A stretch of 64,000 bases of DNA. Origin: Tetragenococcus halophilus subsp. flandriensis (GTDB lineage: Bacteria; Bacillota; Bacilli; Lactobacillales; Enterococcaceae). How positions within the stretch are numbered: position 1 is the stretch's first letter; each line of letters opens with the position of its first letter. Made by a program: the position numbers and the translations under genes. Below, one piece after another: positions 54,630 to 63,226 of the stretch. The DNA is taken from contig NZ_BSUG01000003.1 of assembly GCF_030161475.1 (NCBI RefSeq), positions 124,001 through 188,000 of the forward strand. Reading direction: 5' to 3'. Under the pieces are notes generated by a model. That model ran no database searches, was not told the origin of the DNA, and worked only from the letters and a program-made list of their open reading frames with translations.

Positions 54630-55240
54630 TGGTCCTCTTTCTTTCGAATAACGAATTCTTTTGTTTCTTTTTGGGTAACCATTTTCGCATCAGAGCGTTT
54701 TTCTTTTGACTGTTTTTTCTTAATAACAGGTTTACTTGTCGTCTTTTTTTCTACTTTTGTTGTTTTTTCAGCTACATGCGCCTGCTTGCTTTTCTTGTTA
54801 TGAGTTTTCTTATGTCGACGGTTGGACTTTGTCTTTGTATTAGGTCGATCAATGCATTCAATAACAAAATAAGCACAACCAAAATTACAATATTCATATA
54901 GATAATCTTCTAACATATTGATTTTTTGGTCTGGAGAAGATTTACGATTCTTCGTGTAAAAAAAACCTTTTAAACGCAACTGTTCATAGCCCCAGTCTCC
55001 TACAATATAATCATATTTTGCTAAGATATCCGTATATCTTTCTCCAAATTTACTCGCATCAAAACCTTCTTTATAGTTGGCCACTAACTTATAACGACGA
55101 TTATCAATGATAAATTCTGATTCGCTTATTGGAAGGACTTCTTTGCCGCCTTTTTGTGGTTTTTCTTTTTCGTCATCTTCTACAATTTCTGATAAAACCG
55201 CTGTGACTTCTTCTGTTATATTCTCTTTTTCTTTGGTCAT
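54626..55240 (-). CDS. yutD: YutD-like protein with basic tail
   Basis: 204 residues. The conserved YutD domain (FIIDNRRYKLVANYKEGFDASKFGERYTDILAKYDYIVGDWGYEQLRLKGFFY, residues ~43-95) is followed by CNFGCAYFVIECI and then a ~65-residue, strongly Lys/Arg/Thr-rich tail. B. subtilis YutD is shorter and lacks the tail. Function unknown; the tail would favour nucleic-acid or membrane contact. Coupled by overlap to the phosphatase gene. Confidence 0.88.
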   Translation of the reverse strand: MTKEKENITEEVTAVLSEIVEDDEKEKPQKGGKEVLPISESEFIIDNRRYKLVANYKEGFDASKFGERYTDILAKYDYIVGDWGYEQLRLKGFFYTKNRKSSPDQKINMLEDYLYEYCNFGCAYFVIECIDRPNTKTKSNRRHKKTHNKKSKQAHVAEKTTKVEKKTTSKPVIKKKQSKEKRSDAKMVTQKETKEFVIRKKEDQ

Positions 55241-55261
55241 TTTTTCACCGCCTAAGCTATA

Positions 55262-56650
55262 TTATACCTGGTTTTTTGATGAAAGTGGATATTTTTGCGC
55301 AAGATAATTGCCTAGTACTGTACGAATAAACTCGGGAAAAAGAAATTCCACCTCACCGGAAATTTCAATCGTAGGGAAAAAAGGAATAAACATAAAATGG
55401 TCCACTGTTGTGAAACTATAGGACTTTTCTGGATCAATGTCTTGATTCATCCACTTTACAGAATGATTCATGCTATCATATTGGATCCCTGAATAAACAA
55501 TCTGACCAAACACTTTACCTCGAAATCCCATCCCCCGAATAGGAAAATTACGTAGAAAATGTCGATTTTTTTCCATTTCCAAAACCATCCGAATAAGATC
55601 AGAACCTTTTAAAGTAACGCGAATCATATGCATAGGATGTGGTAAAATTTTATGCAAATCATCTTGATTAATAATTCCAGCTGATAGATCATCTAAAAAA
55701 AGACCCGTGTTTAAAATAGCTACTTGCGTCTTTCCTCTTTTTTTCACCGCTTGTAAAGCCTCATCAGTTAAAGAATGCTCTTGATTTTCCACGCTCAGTT
55801 TATATGGGAGCCAGGCCACTTTCTTTTCTTGTAATAATTTCTTTCCTTCATTGTTATAATTGAAAATTTCCTCTTCGTCTTCAGGATAAGATATCATTTC
55901 CTCGGTTGCAAATGTATTTGCCCTTGATGTATCTATCTGATGATTTTCATTTAAGAAAAGACTCACCTCGCCAACATATTGGCCAAATCTACCAGCTGCC
56001 GCCAGTAAAGTGTTCCCCACTTTTTTTCCATTCACAAATAAGTGATGCGTATGAGAACCTATGATGACATCAATAGCTGGCAACTCTTTAGCGATCAATT
56101 GATCGTCATTAACACCTAAATGACTTAACAATACTAAAACATCAACTTTTTCCTGTAAAAATTGGACAATATTAGGCAAAATATCCGACCAATTACGTAC
56201 ATCCCAGCCATTTTGCGTATAAGTCAAAGAAAAGGGGGCAGTAGCTCCGATCAACCCCACTTTTGTACCCATTTTCGTTGTCATAATCTTAAATTCATTC
56301 GCCCAATCCGGCAGCTGCAATGTACTTTTGTCAAAAAGGTTATCTAAAATCACAGGAAAGGCCGCTTCGCTATATAAATCGTTTAATTCACTCTTCGCAT
56401 TGCCTATTCCTTCATTATTGCCAATCGTAGCTGCATCATAATGCACCTGGTTCATCAAAGCAACATTTGCTTTTCCATTTGTTGCTTCTGTTAAAGGATG
56501 CCAACGATCACAAAAATCGCCTAAATCAACAGTAATCGCTGTTTCTTCTTTTCCTACTTTTTGACGTTCCTGTAAAAAGCGACGAATTTTCGGCCAATTC
56601 TCAAGGTGGGAATGTAAATCATTGGTGTGTAATATTCGTATTTTTTCCAT
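55262..56650 (-). CDS. Metallophosphoesterase/5'-nucleotidase (YunD-like)
   Basis: 462 residues of the bifunctional UDP-sugar hydrolase/5'-nucleotidase family: calcineurin-like core with LHTNDLHSHLE, VDLGDFCDR, GNNEG, LSHLG and GSHTHH, and a C-terminal 5'-nucleotidase domain. No signal peptide, so cytoplasmic, as for YunD. First gene of yunD-yutD-yutF-lit, a conserved Firmicute set. Confidence 0.9.
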   Translation of the reverse strand: MEKIRILHTNDLHSHLENWPKIRRFLQERQKVGKEETAITVDLGDFCDRWHPLTEATNGKANVALMNQVHYDAATIGNNEGIGNAKSELNDLYSEAAFPVILDNLFDKSTLQLPDWANEFKIMTTKMGTKVGLIGATAPFSLTYTQNGWDVRNWSDILPNIVQFLQEKVDVLVLLSHLGVNDDQLIAKELPAIDVIIGSHTHHLFVNGKKVGNTLLAAAGRFGQYVGEVSLFLNENHQIDTSRANTFATEEMISYPEDEEEIFNYNNEGKKLLQEKKVAWLPYKLSVENQEHSLTDEALQAVKKRGKTQVAILNTGLFLDDLSAGIINQDDLHKILPHPMHMIRVTLKGSDLIRMVLEMEKNRHFLRNFPIRGMGFRGKVFGQIVYSGIQYDSMNHSVKWMNQDIDPEKSYSFTTVDHFMFIPFFPTIEISGEVEFLFPEFIRTVLGNYLAQKYPLSSKNQV

Positions 56651-56719
56651 GATCTCCCTCGTGTTCTAATTAGTGACATTTTAAATTAATCATCTGTTTT
56701 TTTAGATTATATAAAAAAA

Positions 56720-56740
56720 CAGGCAGCAAAAATGCTCCTG
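56720..56740 (-). terminator. Terminator after tRNA-Pro
   Basis: CAGGAGCA / TGCTGCCTG stem with one bulge and T7 on the minus strand, 28 bases past the tRNA 3' end. Confidence 0.75.
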
Positions 56741-56767
56741 GTTTTGTTTTGATAACTTCATTAAAAA

Positions 56768-56841
56768 TCGGGAAAACAGGATTTGAACCTGCGACCCCTT
56801 ACTCCCGAAGCAAGTGCTCTACCAAACTGAGCTATTTCCCG
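56768..56841 (-). tRNA. tRNA-Pro (anticodon CGG)
   Basis: The cloverleaf is readable on the minus strand: acceptor CGGGAAA/TTTCCCG with discriminator A, D arm GCTC...GAGC, anticodon stem CTTGC/GTAAG enclosing TTCGGGA (anticodon CGG, reading CCG), and T arm GCAGG TTCAAAT CCTGT with a wobble pair at its base. CCA is not encoded, so it must be added by the nucleotidyltransferase. No other tRNA is near. Confidence 0.94.
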
Positions 56842-56915
56842 CAAAGTATTGATTCACAACTTTTTTAAACAAGCTGCTAACAAAAATTTGCACAGCAAAA
56901 TCGATAGCACTAAAT

Positions 56916-56950
56916 AACCTAGGACATTTCCTAGGTTTCTTTTTTATATT
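56916..56950. terminator. Hairpin with plus-strand T-run
   Basis: AACCTAGG / CCTAGGTT perfect 8-bp stem with a 6-base loop. The T-run (TCTTTTTT) is on the plus strand, but no plus-strand gene lies upstream; on the minus strand the following TTATTTAG is weak. It may be the SRP RNA terminator or a remnant. Confidence 0.4.
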
Positions 56951-56975
56951 CGGCTGTGTGTCTTTTTAAATATTA

Positions 56976-57062
56976 ATCAGACACATGGAAACCGCTGCTT
57001 AGTGCTGCTTCCTTCCAGATCTGACACCCTTCACAACGTTCCCATTGTCCTAGCCTTTCGGC
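56976..57062 (-). ncRNA. ffs: Signal recognition particle RNA, small bacterial type
   Basis: About 87 nt on the minus strand. The SRP domain IV core GTCAGATCTGGAAGGAAGCAGC carries the GGAA tetraloop and the symmetric loop that bind Ffh. Flanks GTGCCGAAAGGCTAGG and CAGCGGTTTCCATGTGTC extend the helix. Its promoter is TAGTCA-17-TATAAT. It follows tadA, as in B. subtilis, but dnaX is not downstream. Confidence 0.93.
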
Positions 57063-57067
57063 ACTAA

Positions 57068-57096
57068 CATTATATCGTATTTCTCTTGATGTGACT
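57068..57096 (-). promoter_or_regulatory. Promoter of ffs
   Basis: TAGTCA (57091-57096), 17 bases, TATAAT (57068-57073) on the minus strand, the -35 overlapping the tadA stop codon. Confidence 0.75.
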
Positions 57097-57604
57097 AGTC
57101 CTTTTCTAACATTTCTTTCTTCTTTTGTTTTTTGGCGCGTATATCTTTGAAAAAATCTTTTAATAAAGATGCACAGGGATCCATTAAAACTCCTGATTCC
57201 ACATAGCACCAATGATTAAAACGTGTATCCTCTAATAAATTAATTAAACTGCCACAAGCACCTGCTTTAGGATCAGAAGCACCAAAATAAACTTCTTCAA
57301 TTCGTGACTGTAAAATAGCGCCTGCGCACATAGGACAAGGTTCTAAGGTCACAAATAACTGCGCATTTTCCAAGCGCCAACTATCGATGGTATTGCAAGC
57401 TTCTTCAATAGCAGTGACTTCCGCGTGACTTAATGCATTTTGACTTGTCTCACGTGTATTATGTCCACGTCCGATAATCTCATCATTTAAAACAACGATC
57501 GCACCGATGGGTACTTCAGCCAGAGCTAGAGCTTTGTATGCTTCTTTAATGGCTTCATTCATAAAAAAATGCTTTTTTTCTTGTGTTAGAAAAGATTCTT
57601 TCAA
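57095..57604 (-). CDS. tadA: tRNA-specific adenosine deaminase
   Basis: 169-residue deaminase converting wobble A34 to inosine in tRNA-Arg(ACG). Zinc/catalytic motif HAEVTAIEEAC and PCPMCAGAI, both intact. A ~12-residue N-terminal extension and Lys-rich C-terminus are typical of Bacilli. The SRP RNA follows immediately. Confidence 0.95.
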   Translation of the reverse strand: MKESFLTQEKKHFFMNEAIKEAYKALALAEVPIGAIVVLNDEIIGRGHNTRETSQNALSHAEVTAIEEACNTIDSWRLENAQLFVTLEPCPMCAGAILQSRIEEVYFGASDPKAGACGSLINLLEDTRFNHWCYVESGVLMDPCASLLKDFFKDIRAKKQKKKEMLEKD

Positions 57605-57633
57605 CGGTTTTTCCCTCCAAGTTAAAAAAAAAT

Positions 57634-57658
57634 CTGAGCAAATAATCCATTTACTCAG
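57634..57658 (-). terminator. Terminator of the 57.7-kb small protein gene
   Basis: CTGAGTAAA / TTTGCTCAG stem-loop followed on the minus strand by T9. Confidence 0.85.
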
Positions 57659-57668
57659 AAGTTTATAA

Positions 57669-58004
57669 TTAACAATTATGTTCGATTAAATCGGCAATTT
57701 TATCTTTTACATTTTCAGTAGCATTTTTTACGTTGTCACCATACTCTGCAACCTTATCACGTTTGCTACTAACTTTTTGTGCTACCTTCATGAAGGACTC
57801 AATATCTTTGTCCTCTAAATTATCAACAAATTTTAATAAAGTTTCATTACCTCTAAATTTGTCTTCTACAAAACGCTCAGCCTTTTTACGATTTGCAATA
57901 TGACGAACCTTAGTAATCACTTTATCTGATACAAATACTGTTGAAGCAATACCAGCCGCAGCTGTTATACTTAAACCTAATGCTAATTTAGTTGTTACTT
58001 TCAT
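57669..58004 (-). CDS. Small membrane-anchored protein, function unknown
   Basis: 111 residues. One N-terminal hydrophobic segment (about 6-30: LALGLSITAAAGIASTVFVSD) is followed by a charged, helical region (KKAERFVEDKFRG ... ATENVKDKIADLIEHNC). It recalls YtxH-type envelope-stress proteins in layout only. ATG 58004 is chosen because AAGGAG lies 9 bases upstream. The C-terminal Cys is notable. Monocistronic with its own terminator. Confidence 0.65.
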   Translation of the reverse strand: MKVTTKLALGLSITAAAGIASTVFVSDKVITKVRHIANRKKAERFVEDKFRGNETLLKFVDNLEDKDIESFMKVAQKVSSKRDKVAEYGDNVKNATENVKDKIADLIEHNC

Positions 58005-58087
58005 ATTGTTCATCTCCTTTTTCATTATCCTACAATCCTATAATAACATGATAAAACAAATAAAAACACTCTAAAAAGGGAATTTTT

Positions 58088-58795
58088 CTAGCGTCTGCGG
58101 CCACCACCGAATAACAGAAACAGACGTAGTAATTGCAATAACACACTGACAGCAGCTGCAACATAGGTTAAAGCGGCAGCGGTTAAGACTTTTCGAGCCT
58201 GTGGAACTTCTTCATTTGTTAATAAACCGCCCTCTGATAAAATTTGCAAAGCTCTTCTTGAAGCATTAAATTCCACCGGCAAAGTGACTAGTTGGAAAAT
58301 AAAAGCTAAAGAAAAGGCCAACAAGCCAATATTAATAATCATTTGTCCACTTGATCCACTAATCAAAATCCCTACAATTAATAAAGGAATGGATAAATTG
58401 GTGCCAAAATTGGCGATCGGAACAATAGCTGTTCTTAATCGTAAAGGAAAATATCCCTGTGCATCTTGGACAGCATGCCCGCACTCATGGGCGGCAACAC
58501 CTATTGCTGCTACAGAAGTTGATTGCGCAGTTGCTTGTGACAAACTCAGTGTTTTATTCCCTGAATTATAGTTATCAGTCAAATTCCCCGAAATTTGCTG
58601 TACACCTACATCATCAATATTTTGATTGCGTAAAATGTAACGAGCGGCATCGGTACCAGTCACCTGATGCTTACTATTTACTGCATCATAACGTTCAAAG
58701 GTCCGATTAACATATGATGAAGCGATCATCGAAATAATCATGCCTATGATGACCAGAATAAAAGTTGGGTCAAAGAAAAATCCCATCGGAAACAT
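58088..58795 (-). CDS. Membrane zinc metallopeptidase (YugP-like)
   Basis: 235-residue YugP/DUF family protease: N-terminal transmembrane helix, zinc motif HECGH (H103, E104, H107) followed by ...VQDAQGY, two to three further helices and LPVEFNASRRALQIL. The family is widespread and unproven in function. ACAAGGAGAGAA precedes the ATG. Confidence 0.9.
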   Translation of the reverse strand: MFPMGFFFDPTFILVIIGMIISMIASSYVNRTFERYDAVNSKHQVTGTDAARYILRNQNIDDVGVQQISGNLTDNYNSGNKTLSLSQATAQSTSVAAIGVAAHECGHAVQDAQGYFPLRLRTAIVPIANFGTNLSIPLLIVGILISGSSGQMIINIGLLAFSLAFIFQLVTLPVEFNASRRALQILSEGGLLTNEEVPQARKVLTAAALTYVAAAVSVLLQLLRLFLLFGGGRRR

Positions 58796-58880
58796 TACTT
58801 ATTCTCTCCTTGTTTTCTCATTTCTTTTTATTATACACTCAGGGATTGAATTTTTTATGAAGAAATACCTGTTATTTTTA

Positions 58881-59705
58881 TTAAATCACAAGGTCCTCAT
58901 CGCAAATGTAACCTTTAGTGACAATATTAGTATCTCCAATCAGATAAAAATGTTGATTATTTTCTTCTACTTCAAGGGTACCACCTAAAACATGAAGTGT
59001 AATGAAATCATCCTCTATCAATTGCTTTTTTTTCAATACATAAGCGGTAGAAACAGCACCCGTGCCACAGGCTAAGGTAAAATCTTCTACGCCTCTTTCA
59101 AAGGTACGTAAAATGACTTCATTATTTTCATCAAATGCATAAAAGTTTACATTAGCTCCCCTATCTAAGGAGTCCCAAGAACGTAATTTTTTAGCTAAAG
59201 GTTTAATATCTGCTAAGGGCGTTTCTTTTAACTTAGGATAATGGATAACCAGATGCGGCACGCCCGGATCGCCTAATTCAACATAGTCCAATAAAAAGTC
59301 TGTCTCAGGAAATGACAAATCAAAACTTTCGACAGAAGGTTCGTTAATTTGCACTCTATATTGTCGCTTATCCAAACGCCAGCAATCGACATTACCGGCT
59401 TTTGTCTCAATAGTCATCTGTTTTTTTGCAATACCTGTTTCATAAGCAAAGCGCGCAATACATCGTACACCATTGCCACACATTTCTGCTTCTGTACCAT
59501 CCGCATTATAAAACTTCATCCGAAAATCAGCATTAGCTTGCGGAAAATCAAGTGCCATTAAAGCATCGCTACCTACTGAAAAACGCTGACGACATACTTG
59601 CTTGGTCAAAGATACCAGTTGTTCATCTGATAACCTTAGCTTCATATTATTTACAACAATAAAATCATTTGCAGCTCCCTGCATTTTATAAAAGGGAATT
59701 TCCAT
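58881..59705 (-). CDS. dapF: Diaminopimelate epimerase
   Basis: 274-residue epimerase converting LL-DAP to meso-DAP. Catalytic cysteines C76 in EMCGNGVRC and C213 in LACGTGAVST. The usual HGLGNDF near the N-terminus is varied to QGAANDF, but the Asn-Asp-Phe core is kept. It is 9 bases after lysA. Part of the lysine/DAP divergon. Confidence 0.94.
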   Translation of the reverse strand: MEIPFYKMQGAANDFIVVNNMKLRLSDEQLVSLTKQVCRQRFSVGSDALMALDFPQANADFRMKFYNADGTEAEMCGNGVRCIARFAYETGIAKKQMTIETKAGNVDCWRLDKRQYRVQINEPSVESFDLSFPETDFLLDYVELGDPGVPHLVIHYPKLKETPLADIKPLAKKLRSWDSLDRGANVNFYAFDENNEVILRTFERGVEDFTLACGTGAVSTAYVLKKKQLIEDDFITLHVLGGTLEVEENNQHFYLIGDTNIVTKGYICDEDLVI

Positions 59706-59714
59706 AAAATCACC

Positions 59715-61013
59715 TCATTTCAAAGAATCGGGTATGCGTTCATTCTGGATGATTTGCGCATACGTTTGTCGTTTTACAATTGTTTCAGCATGTCCTTTAT
59801 TGACCAGAACCACAGCTGGTATTGCAAGCTTATTATAATTATTAGCCATAGCATATCCATAAGCACCTGTAGTAAATGTCGCAAAAATGTCTCCTGATGT
59901 AATCGTAGGCACCTCTATGTCTTCAATTAAAATATCCGTACTTTCACACGCTTTTCCTGAAATCGTGACTGTTTCTTCTGCTCTTTGAGATGCTTTATTG
60001 GCTAACATTCCTGTATAATTTGCTTGATATAAACCAGGACGGATATTATCTGTCATTCCTCCATCAATAGCAGCATATTTTCGGATATGAGGCAAGTTTT
60101 TAATATTGCCAATCGTATGCAGTGAGATCCCTGCTTCGGCTACAATACTACGACCAGGTTCTATAGCAATTCTCGGACGTTTCAGGTCATTTTTGTGACA
60201 AAAATCTTCTGTTAGCTTCATTAGCGGATCAAGAAAATAAGCATAGGATTGCCTTTTATCCTCCTGTGTATAACGTACGCCAAATCCACCGCCGTAGTTA
60301 AGTTCTCTTATTTCATAATCAAAAGTTTCTTTAATCATTAAAACCAATTGTAAAGCAACTTCGGCAGCTTTTAAATGGGTGGAATTATCAAAAAGCTGAC
60401 TGCCTATATGAAAATGAATACCATAAAAATTAATTTCAGGGCTTTTGATAGCTTGTTGTAAAACCGGCAACAGTAAATCTTTATCTAAAGGCAAACCAAA
60501 TTTTGAATCCTTTTGACCAGTGGAAATAAACTGATGAGTCTTTACATCCACTTCCGGTGTAATTCGAAATAAAACATTCGCTTTTTTTTCTTTCTTACGA
60601 CAAATGTCAATAATATGATCTAATTCTTGACTACCATCAACAATAATACGACCCACTTCATAGTCAATCGCCTGCTCTAATTCTTCGTCAGATTTATTAT
60701 TGCCATTAAATTCTATACGATCAGCGGGAAAATCAGCACAAATTGCTGTGTATAATTCACCGCCACTAACCACATCAATGCCTAAGCCTTCTTTTTCGAT
60801 AATTTTCAACATCGCTAAATGATTAAAAGCTTTTGATGCATAAGCGACATGGACGTTATCGTATTTTTTTATAAATTGTTCCTGTAAAGCGCGACATTCA
60901 TTTTCAATCGCTGTTTGTGAGATAACATATAAAGGGGTACCGAATTTTTTTGCTAGCTCAACAGTGTCACAACCATCCCAATACAAGTGGTTATTTTTAA
61001 TTTCTTTAATCAT
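59715..61013 (-). CDS. lysA: Diaminopimelate decarboxylase
   Basis: 432-residue PLP enzyme converting meso-DAP to lysine. PLP lysine K61 (VAYASKAFNH), FHIGSQ, GGGFGVRYT, EPGRSIVAEAG and CESTDI, all as in LysA. I use ATG 61013 with AAGGAGG 6 bases upstream; it overlaps the M20 gene by 8 bases. Middle gene of M20-lysA-dapF. Confidence 0.95.
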   Translation of the reverse strand: MIKEIKNNHLYWDGCDTVELAKKFGTPLYVISQTAIENECRALQEQFIKKYDNVHVAYASKAFNHLAMLKIIEKEGLGIDVVSGGELYTAICADFPADRIEFNGNNKSDEELEQAIDYEVGRIIVDGSQELDHIIDICRKKEKKANVLFRITPEVDVKTHQFISTGQKDSKFGLPLDKDLLLPVLQQAIKSPEINFYGIHFHIGSQLFDNSTHLKAAEVALQLVLMIKETFDYEIRELNYGGGFGVRYTQEDKRQSYAYFLDPLMKLTEDFCHKNDLKRPRIAIEPGRSIVAEAGISLHTIGNIKNLPHIRKYAAIDGGMTDNIRPGLYQANYTGMLANKASQRAEETVTISGKACESTDILIEDIEVPTITSGDIFATFTTGAYGYAMANNYNKLAIPAVVLVNKGHAETIVKRQTYAQIIQNERIPDSLK

Positions 61014-62178
61014 CTGCCGCCTCCTTAACATTTAATTTTTCGATCAATTGTAGGTAACAATGAATAGCACGTAATAAATTCTTCTCTTCAAATTGCATTT
61101 TTTCACTGTGTAGAGGATAAACATAACCCTTATCCTCATTACGAGTCCCTACAAAAAAGAAGAGGCCAGGGACAACTTGCTGATACATTGAAAAATCTTC
61201 TGCCAACATATAAGGCTGACATTCAAAATAATCGTCTCCAGCTATTTTTTCCAAAACTTTTACCATCTCAGGATCATTGTCGACTACCCGATACATATGA
61301 TTAAAATAAACTTCTGCATGACAGCCATAACCTTGGGCGATAAATTCAGCAGTTTCTTTTATGCGTTGTGTCATTATATCATAAGCTTCATCACTAAAGG
61401 CACGCATTGTCCCTTCTATTCTTACCTGTCCAGCAATGATATTCATCGCTTGTCCGCCAGTAATTTCACCAAAAGTTAATACCCCCGTATCTAGCGGACT
61501 GATATTGCGCGAAATAATGCTATGCAGCCCTTGGATAACCGCTGAAGCAGCTAGTATCGCGTCATGACCTTGTTGGGGCTGAGCGCCGTGTGCACTTTTA
61601 CCATTAACTTTAATCGTTACTTCTCCATTTCTTGCCATCATTGCATGAGGACGACAAGCAATCGTACCTTCTGGAAATTCGGGAAAAAGATGAATACCTA
61701 TGATTTGGTCAATCCCAAATTTTTCAATCAATCCTTCATTGAGAAGTAGTTGAGCACCTCCTGGCCCTTCTTCAGCCGGTTGAAAAACTAAGACAATCGT
61801 TCCTTGAATTATTTCTGGATGTTGACTTAAATACTGAGCAAAACCTAGCATAGCCGCCACATGACCGTCATGTCCGCAAGCATGCATTTTTCCTTCTATC
61901 CTTGAAGCAAAAGAAACACCAGTTTCTTCAGTTACTGGTAAAGCATCGATATCCGAACGAAAAGCTAAAGTTTTTCCCGGCTTTTCTCCATGAAAAACCG
62001 CAACTGTCGCTGTTGTCAGCATAGTATAAATGTCCTTAATGCCAAATGACTGTAATGTTTCTCGAATGAATTCTGCTGTTTGCTTTTCTTCTAAACCTAA
62101 CTCAGGAATTTGATGAAGATGACGGCGATAGCTTGTTACATCATCTAATAAATTTTGAATATCTTCTTTTATCTGCAT
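61006..62178 (-). CDS. M20 amidohydrolase, probable N-acetyl-DAP deacetylase
   Basis: 390-residue M20D metallopeptidase-type amidohydrolase. Metal motifs HACGHDGHVAAM, PAEEGPGG and AEDFSMYQQ are present. B. subtilis N-acetyl-LL-DAP deacetylase (DapL) belongs to this group, and the position directly upstream of lysA-dapF and divergent from dapA-dapB supports that role. Amino-acid aminoacylase activity is the alternative. ATG 62178 is chosen; upstream ATG lacks support. Confidence 0.82.
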   Translation of the reverse strand: MQIKEDIQNLLDDVTSYRRHLHQIPELGLEEKQTAEFIRETLQSFGIKDIYTMLTTATVAVFHGEKPGKTLAFRSDIDALPVTEETGVSFASRIEGKMHACGHDGHVAAMLGFAQYLSQHPEIIQGTIVLVFQPAEEGPGGAQLLLNEGLIEKFGIDQIIGIHLFPEFPEGTIACRPHAMMARNGEVTIKVNGKSAHGAQPQQGHDAILAASAVIQGLHSIISRNISPLDTGVLTFGEITGGQAMNIIAGQVRIEGTMRAFSDEAYDIMTQRIKETAEFIAQGYGCHAEVYFNHMYRVVDNDPEMVKVLEKIAGDDYFECQPYMLAEDFSMYQQVVPGLFFFVGTRNEDKGYVYPLHSEKMQFEEKNLLRAIHCYLQLIEKLNVKEAADD

Positions 62179-62224
62179 AAAAAACCACTTTCTATTAAAA
62201 GTTGTTATCGTTTCACTGAAATCA

Positions 62225-62267
62225 TTGAATTTTGTCCTTATTATATTATATAATTTCAATTAATCAA
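62225..62267. promoter_or_regulatory. Overlapping divergent promoters of the DAP genes
   Basis: Minus strand: TTGATT (62262-62267), 16 bases, TATAAT (62240-62245). Plus strand: TTGAAT (62225-62230), 18 bases, TATAAT (62249-62254). The two -10 boxes interleave, so the M20-lysA-dapF and dapA-dapB promoters probably compete or are co-controlled. No lysine riboswitch or T-box is visible. Confidence 0.6.
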
Positions 62268-62332
62268 TAGTGAAAAAGTTTAAACAATTTTGAATTTTCA
62301 TTTATTGAATTACTTGAAGGGAAGTGACGTCA

Positions 62333-63214
62333 TTGTCAGTATTTACAGGTTCCGGTGTTGCATTAGTCACGCCTATGAAAAAAGACGGCTCGGTTGATTA
62401 TCAAAAATTAGATGAGCTAGTCGAATGGCAAGTCAACGAGGGAATTAATGCCATTGTCGCTTGTGGAACAACAGGTGAAGCATCTACATTAGACGATGAA
62501 GAACATATCTCAGTCATTGAGGCTGTTGTTAACAAGGTTAATAAAAGAGTTCCTGTTGTCGCTGGAACAGGTTCAAATAACACACAACATGGAATTCACT
62601 TGGCAAAAGAAGCAGAACGTGTAGGAGCTGATGCACTACTAGTCGTGACTCCTTATTACAATAAAGCAACGAAAAAAAGTATTATCGCTCATTACAAAGC
62701 AATTTGTGACACTATTGAACTACCTGTTATTTTATATTCCGTGGCTTCTCGTACTGGAATGAATTTAGACTACAAAACAGTAAAAGAATTAAAACAAATT
62801 CCAAATATTGTAGGAATTAAAGAAGCCAGTGCGGATATTGCCCAAATTGTTGAAATAGCACAATTAGTGGATGAAAATTTTGCACTTTATTCCGGAAATG
62901 ATGATCAAGTATTACCGCTTTTAGCAGTAGGAGGATCAGGAGTAATTTCCACTATTTCCAACATATTGCCTAAAGAAACGGCTACAATGGTTCGTAATTT
63001 CTTAGATGGTAATATTGCACAAGCTCGTGCTACCCAATTAAAGCAACTTCCTTTAATTCAAGCTGTTTTTTCAGAAGTCAATCCTGTGCCAATTAAAGCA
63101 GCAGTTTCTCTTTTAGGAAAAAGCGAATTAAGTTATCGTTTGCCTTTAGCTGAACCTGAAGAAGAAACCTTAGCTAATTTAAAAACGCAAATGACAAAAT
63201 ATGGTCTTTTATAA
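62333..63214 (+). CDS. dapA: 4-hydroxy-tetrahydrodipicolinate synthase
   Basis: 293-residue class I aldolase fold: ALVTPMKKDG, ACGTTGEAST, VTPYYNK, the Schiff-base lysine in GIKEAS (K163) and Tyr135 in LYSVASRTG. I prefer the TTG start (62333), since GAAGGGAA is 9-11 bases upstream, while the in-frame GTG at 62324 is too close to it. Followed by dapB after 12 bases. Confidence 0.95.
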   Translation: MSVFTGSGVALVTPMKKDGSVDYQKLDELVEWQVNEGINAIVACGTTGEASTLDDEEHISVIEAVVNKVNKRVPVVAGTGSNNTQHGIHLAKEAERVGADALLVVTPYYNKATKKSIIAHYKAICDTIELPVILYSVASRTGMNLDYKTVKELKQIPNIVGIKEASADIAQIVEIAQLVDENFALYSGNDDQVLPLLAVGGSGVISTISNILPKETATMVRNFLDGNIAQARATQLKQLPLIQAVFSEVNPVPIKAAVSLLGKSELSYRLPLAEPEEETLANLKTQMTKYGLL

Positions 63215-63226
63215 GGGGGATACTTA

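Noticed and set aside
56973-57212. 79-residue reading frame across the SRP RNA and tadA
   Set aside because: It is an accidental frame through the conserved SRP RNA core.
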